A DNA stretch of 7,405 nucleotides from Tannerella sp. (GTDB taxonomy: Bacteria; Bacteroidota; Bacteroidia; Bacteroidales; Tannerellaceae): positions 1 through 7,405 of the forward strand of contig JAISEZ010000228.1 in assembly GCA_031263835.1 (NCBI GenBank), given 5' to 3'. Below, piece by piece: positions 5,247-7,405 of this stretch. The position numbers and the translations under genes are program-made. The notes beneath the pieces were generated by a model. It ran no database searches, was not told where the DNA came from, and saw only the letters and a list, made by a program, of their open reading frames with translations. Numbering within the stretch: the stretch's first letter is position 1; every line of letters starts with the position of its first letter.

Positions 5247-6100
5247 AGAAAATAAGTATGCTTCTCGCGGGACTGGGATGGCTGGCGGGTTCGCTGGCGG
5301 CTCAGAACGGCGAAGACAACGTGCCGTACTCCGTGAATGAAGGCACCATGATAGGTATTGGCCGGTACAATCTGGCCAGTTCCTACGTATCGCCCCCCGG
5401 CGAGGGGAATATCAGTTACACGGGTCTCGGCCTGCGCGTCCTCAATGAACGGATGAAACTGGTAAGTCCGAATTTTTCGCTCCAGCAAATTTTCCACGTG
5501 GACCTGTCCATGACGCAAAATCCGGGCGCCACCATCAGCGCCCTGTCGGGCATCATTGACTATACCTACGGCTATCACTACCGCTTCTATCCGGCGGAGA
5601 ATCTGAAGCTGCTTGCCGGGCCGTCGCTGCGCAGCATGTTCGGGTTCATATACAACACCCAGTCGGCCAACAATTCGATGGCGCTGAATATGGACCTCGA
5701 CCTGAACCTGTCGGTCGCGGCGCTTTACACCCTTTACCTGCGCCGCTTTCCGCTGACGCTGCGCTATCAGGCGGATATCTCTTCCGCCGGCGTCCTTTTC
5801 GCGCCCGATTACGGACAGTCGTATTATGAAATATTCGGCCTGGGGAACATGGCGGACGTGGTGCGGTTCAGTTCGTTCCACAACAAGCTGGCGATGCGCA
5901 ATTACCTGACGGCAGATATCCCGCTGTGGAAATTCACCTTCCGTACGGGTTATATGAACAGCCTCTACAGCACGAATATAAACGGCGTCAGGACACATCA
6001 TTTCTCGCACAGTTTCATGATTGGTCTGGTGAAGGAATTTGTCTCGTTCAAGGGGAAAGGCTTGAAGAAAAGACACATGTATAACAGCGCATATTATTAA
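5243..6100 (+). CDS. Putative outer-membrane beta-barrel protein, probably DUF3316 family
   Basis: 285 residues beginning with a clear Sec signal peptide: M-K-K, a hydrophobic core (L7-L18) and a small-residue cleavage region near A19-A20, just before Q21. The rest alternates polar and hydrophobic residues, with many Tyr, Phe and Trp and Asn/Gly-rich turns. Examples are Y-T-Y-G-Y-H-Y-R-F-Y near 108-117 and L-Y-T-L-Y-L-R-R-F-P-L near 160-170. The protein ends in Tyr-Tyr. Both points are typical of outer-membrane beta-barrels assembled by the BAM complex. From memory, G-x-M-I-G-I-G-x-x-N-L-x-x-x-Y-x-S-P near residues 35-52 recalls the Bacteroidota DUF3316 family, whose function is unknown. Its ATG overlaps the parC stop as ATGA, suggesting translational coupling, and the S41 lipoprotein gene follows after 4 bp. 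A shared role with that peptidase is plausible but unproven. Confidence 0.7.
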   Translation: MKKISMLLAGLGWLAGSLAAQNGEDNVPYSVNEGTMIGIGRYNLASSYVSPPGEGNISYTGLGLRVLNERMKLVSPNFSLQQIFHVDLSMTQNPGATISALSGIIDYTYGYHYRFYPAENLKLLAGPSLRSMFGFIYNTQSANNSMALNMDLDLNLSVAALYTLYLRRFPLTLRYQADISSAGVLFAPDYGQSYYEIFGLGNMADVVRFSSFHNKLAMRNYLTADIPLWKFTFRTGYMNSLYSTNINGVRTHHFSHSFMIGLVKEFVSFKGKGLKKRHMYNSAYY

Positions 6101-6104
6101 ACGT

Positions 6105-7175
6105 ATGGAAGCGAACAGAAACAGGCCGGCCGTTATCCCGGGGAAACTGAAAGCGCGGAGCGGGAGAATGCTCTGCCTTCTTGCCCTGTGTTTGTCCCTT
6201 GCCGGCTGCCGGAAGGAAAGTATTTACACGATGGACGCGCGTTCGAATTTCGAGGCGCTGTGGAAAATCATGGACGAACATTACTGCTTTTTCGAGTACA
6301 AGGAAGTCGACTGGGATGAAGTCCGCCGGACATACAGCCGTCAGGTATCGGACACGATGAACCAGTACGAGCTGTTTGATTTCCTCGGAACCATGCTGGC
6401 CGAGCTGAAAGACGGCCATACGAATCTCGTATCCTCCTTCAACGTGGCGCGCTACTGGGCGTGGTACGAAAACTATCCCGCGAACTTCAGCTACGACATA
6501 CAGAAGAAGTATCTGGGAACCAATTACCATATCACCGGCGGACTGCAATATCTCCGCCTGCCGGATACCGCTGTCGGCTACATGTATTACGGGAGTTTTT
6601 CGAATCTGGTGACCGAGCGGGGGCTGGACGAGATATTCAAATATTTCATGGACTGCAGAGGACTGATTATCGACGTGCGCGACAACGGCGGCGGCTCGCT
6701 GAGCTATTCCGACCGCATAGCCTCGCGTTTTCTGGACGAGAAAATCACCGCCGGCTACATCATCCACAAAACCGGCCCGGGACACGGCGACTTTTCCGAA
6801 CGCTATCCGATTGAGCTGAAGCCTTCCGACCGTTCGCGGTGGCTGCGTCCGGTCGTGGTGCTGACCAACCGCCACAGTTTCAGCGCGACGAACGATTTTG
6901 TAAACAAGATGCGCCTCCTGCCCCACGTCACGATTATGGGCGACCGGACGGGTGGCGGCAGCGGTTTGCCCTTCAATTCGGAGCTTCCCAACGGCTGGAT
7001 TGTCCGTTTCTCGGCCTCTCCCATCCTCGACGTGAACGGACAGCATACGGAAAACGGCATCGACCCGGACATCAAGCTCGACATGACGGCTGACGACATG
7101 GCCCGCGACAGGGATACCCTGATTGAGGAAGCCGTGAAATGGATTCACTCCCGAACCGCCGGCGAAACGCAATAA
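6105..7175 (+). CDS. S41-family (tricorn-like) serine peptidase, predicted lipoprotein
   Basis: 356 residues. The N-terminus is basic, then hydrophobic, ending in a lipobox L-S-L-A-G-C; C35 would be lipidated by signal peptidase II. R-K-E-S follows, not the acidic surface-export signal of Bacteroidota lipoproteins, so a periplasm-facing location is likely. A helical domain (44-110) ends in E-L-K-D-G-H-T, with H105 matching the tricorn catalytic His. I-I-D-V-R-D-N-G-G-G (188-197) is the conserved S41 core strand and loop. N-R-H-S-F-S-A-T (255-262) places the nucleophile at S260. The Lys of CtpA/Tsp-type S41 enzymes is Gly285 here, and E-N-G-I-D-P-D-I (316-323) supplies the tricorn-type Glu, so a Ser-His-Glu mechanism is inferred. 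No PDZ domain is evident. The native substrate is unknown; folding or turnover of the adjacent barrel protein is one guess. The start could instead be the ATG at 6168, which would shorten the signal region. Confidence 0.88.
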   Translation: MEANRNRPAVIPGKLKARSGRMLCLLALCLSLAGCRKESIYTMDARSNFEALWKIMDEHYCFFEYKEVDWDEVRRTYSRQVSDTMNQYELFDFLGTMLAELKDGHTNLVSSFNVARYWAWYENYPANFSYDIQKKYLGTNYHITGGLQYLRLPDTAVGYMYYGSFSNLVTERGLDEIFKYFMDCRGLIIDVRDNGGGSLSYSDRIASRFLDEKITAGYIIHKTGPGHGDFSERYPIELKPSDRSRWLRPVVVLTNRHSFSATNDFVNKMRLLPHVTIMGDRTGGGSGLPFNSELPNGWIVRFSASPILDVNGQHTENGIDPDIKLDMTADDMARDRDTLIEEAVKWIHSRTAGETQ

Positions 7176-7208
7176 AGTCATTCTCACCGCAGTTTTTCCT
7201 CTTCCCTG

Positions 7209-7246
7209 CAACGAGGCTGTTTGCAACGTTGCAAACGGCTTCGTTG
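7209..7246 (+). terminator. Large hairpin after the parC operon (19-bp arms)
   Basis: The arms 7209-7227 and 7228-7246 are complementary over all 19 positions with no spacer. The two non-Watson-Crick pairs (G7215-T7240 and T7218-G7237) are G-U wobbles only in plus-strand RNA; the minus strand would have A-C mismatches. This indicates that the plus transcript, the 3' end of the operon, is the functional strand. The flanks (TCCTCTTCC before, GGAAGGCGAGAGG after) can extend the pairing imperfectly. No T-tract follows, so it may protect the mRNA 3' end or terminate only in part. Confidence 0.5.
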
Positions 7247-7287
7247 TAAGGAAGGCGAGAGGGGTGCGATTCAAATGGTCGCATCAC

Positions 7288-7302
7288 CAATCCGCAGGAT
7301 TG
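7288..7302. repeat. Small perfect palindrome CAATCC-GCA-GGATTG
   Basis: A 6-bp perfect inverted repeat with a 3-base loop in the region after the S41 gene. Together with the following ATGAATAACCCCCGG and GAAGCGTAGCGA segments it recalls dispersed intergenic repeat modules of Bacteroidota. That is a memory-based impression, not a match that could be searched here. Confidence 0.4.
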
Positions 7303-7405
7303 AATATGAATAACCCCCGGTGAAGCGTAGCGAGGGCACTGAAAAAGTCCCGATGAAAAAAGCAGGTATATCAGTTGGATATATGCATACTGTTTCGTGC
7401 CTTTA

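Larger units (their letters stand above)
7176..7405. other. Downstream non-coding region with inverted repeats
   Basis: No complete gene is visible. After the large hairpin at 7209-7246 come a small stem, TGCGA (near 7265-7269) with TCGCA (near 7280-7284); the perfect CAATCC-GCA-GGATTG palindrome (7288-7302); a CCCCCGG tract without its expected complementary arm; and GGGCACT...AGTCCC (7334-7351). A start-like ATG at 7353 opens 17 codons to the window end but has no ribosome-binding signal and matches nothing I know. Confidence 0.5.

Noticed and set aside
4985..6076. 363-codon minus-strand frame across the parC end and barrel gene
   Set aside because: Antisense to two well-supported genes, crosses their junction, and shows no domain or promoter.
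6048..7274. 408-codon minus-strand frame opposite the S41 peptidase
   Set aside because: Antisense shadow; the plus strand encodes conserved S41 motifs, and the proposed start lies just beyond the terminal hairpin.
7353..7405. Start of a new gene (ATG, 17 codons)
   Set aside because: Too short to support, without a promoter, ribosome-binding signal or recognisable sequence; mentioned only as part of the end region.

Overview
The window looks like part of a Bacteroidota (probably Bacteroidales) chromosome. The evidence is a TAnnTTTG-type -7 promoter box in front of both parC and the sirtuin gene, A-rich leaders without a well-placed Shine-Dalgarno site, a ParC of the Bacteroidota type, a cell-surface protein ending in what looks like a type IX secretion sorting domain, and a Bacteroidota-style outer-membrane protein and S41 lipoprotein. 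Genus cannot be fixed from the sequence. The parC operon looks clearly richer in G+C than the first 1.2 kb.

Layout. (1) 1-1176, plus strand: the 3' end of a large surface protein made of tandem Big_2 (bacterial Ig-like) repeats of 85 codons, followed by a C-terminal sorting-like domain. Two hairpins follow, the second a likely terminator. (2) 1177-1630: a gene-free stretch rich in inverted repeats, including a set at 1424-1491 that could fold as a three-way junction. (3) 1631-2329, minus strand: a small SIR2-family NAD-dependent protein deacylase lacking the zinc-binding cysteines, with a terminator that overlaps its stop codon. (4) 2330-2561: a divergent intergenic region with both promoters, a 14-bp tandem repeat and a degenerate 9-mer repeat. 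(5) 2562-7175, plus strand: a tight three-gene unit of parC (topoisomerase IV subunit A), an outer-membrane beta-barrel-like protein (probably DUF3316 family; 4-bp ATGA overlap with parC), and an S41 (tricorn-like) peptidase lipoprotein (4-bp gap). (6) 7176-7405: a strong 19-bp-arm hairpin, then small inverted repeats and a possible mobile-element edge, running off the window.

How they may work together: the three plus-strand genes are packed as one transcription unit, with possible translational coupling between parC and the barrel protein. This links a chromosome-decatenation enzyme to two exported envelope proteins whose roles are unknown. The sirtuin is divergently transcribed from parC and could share control through the region between them, which is inference. 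I see no defence island, CRISPR array, tRNA or rRNA. The most unusual items are the ParC C-terminal QMNLF peptide (sliding-clamp-like), the parC-barrel-peptidase operon, the structured non-coding stretch at 1424-1547, and the mosaic Big_2 repeats.
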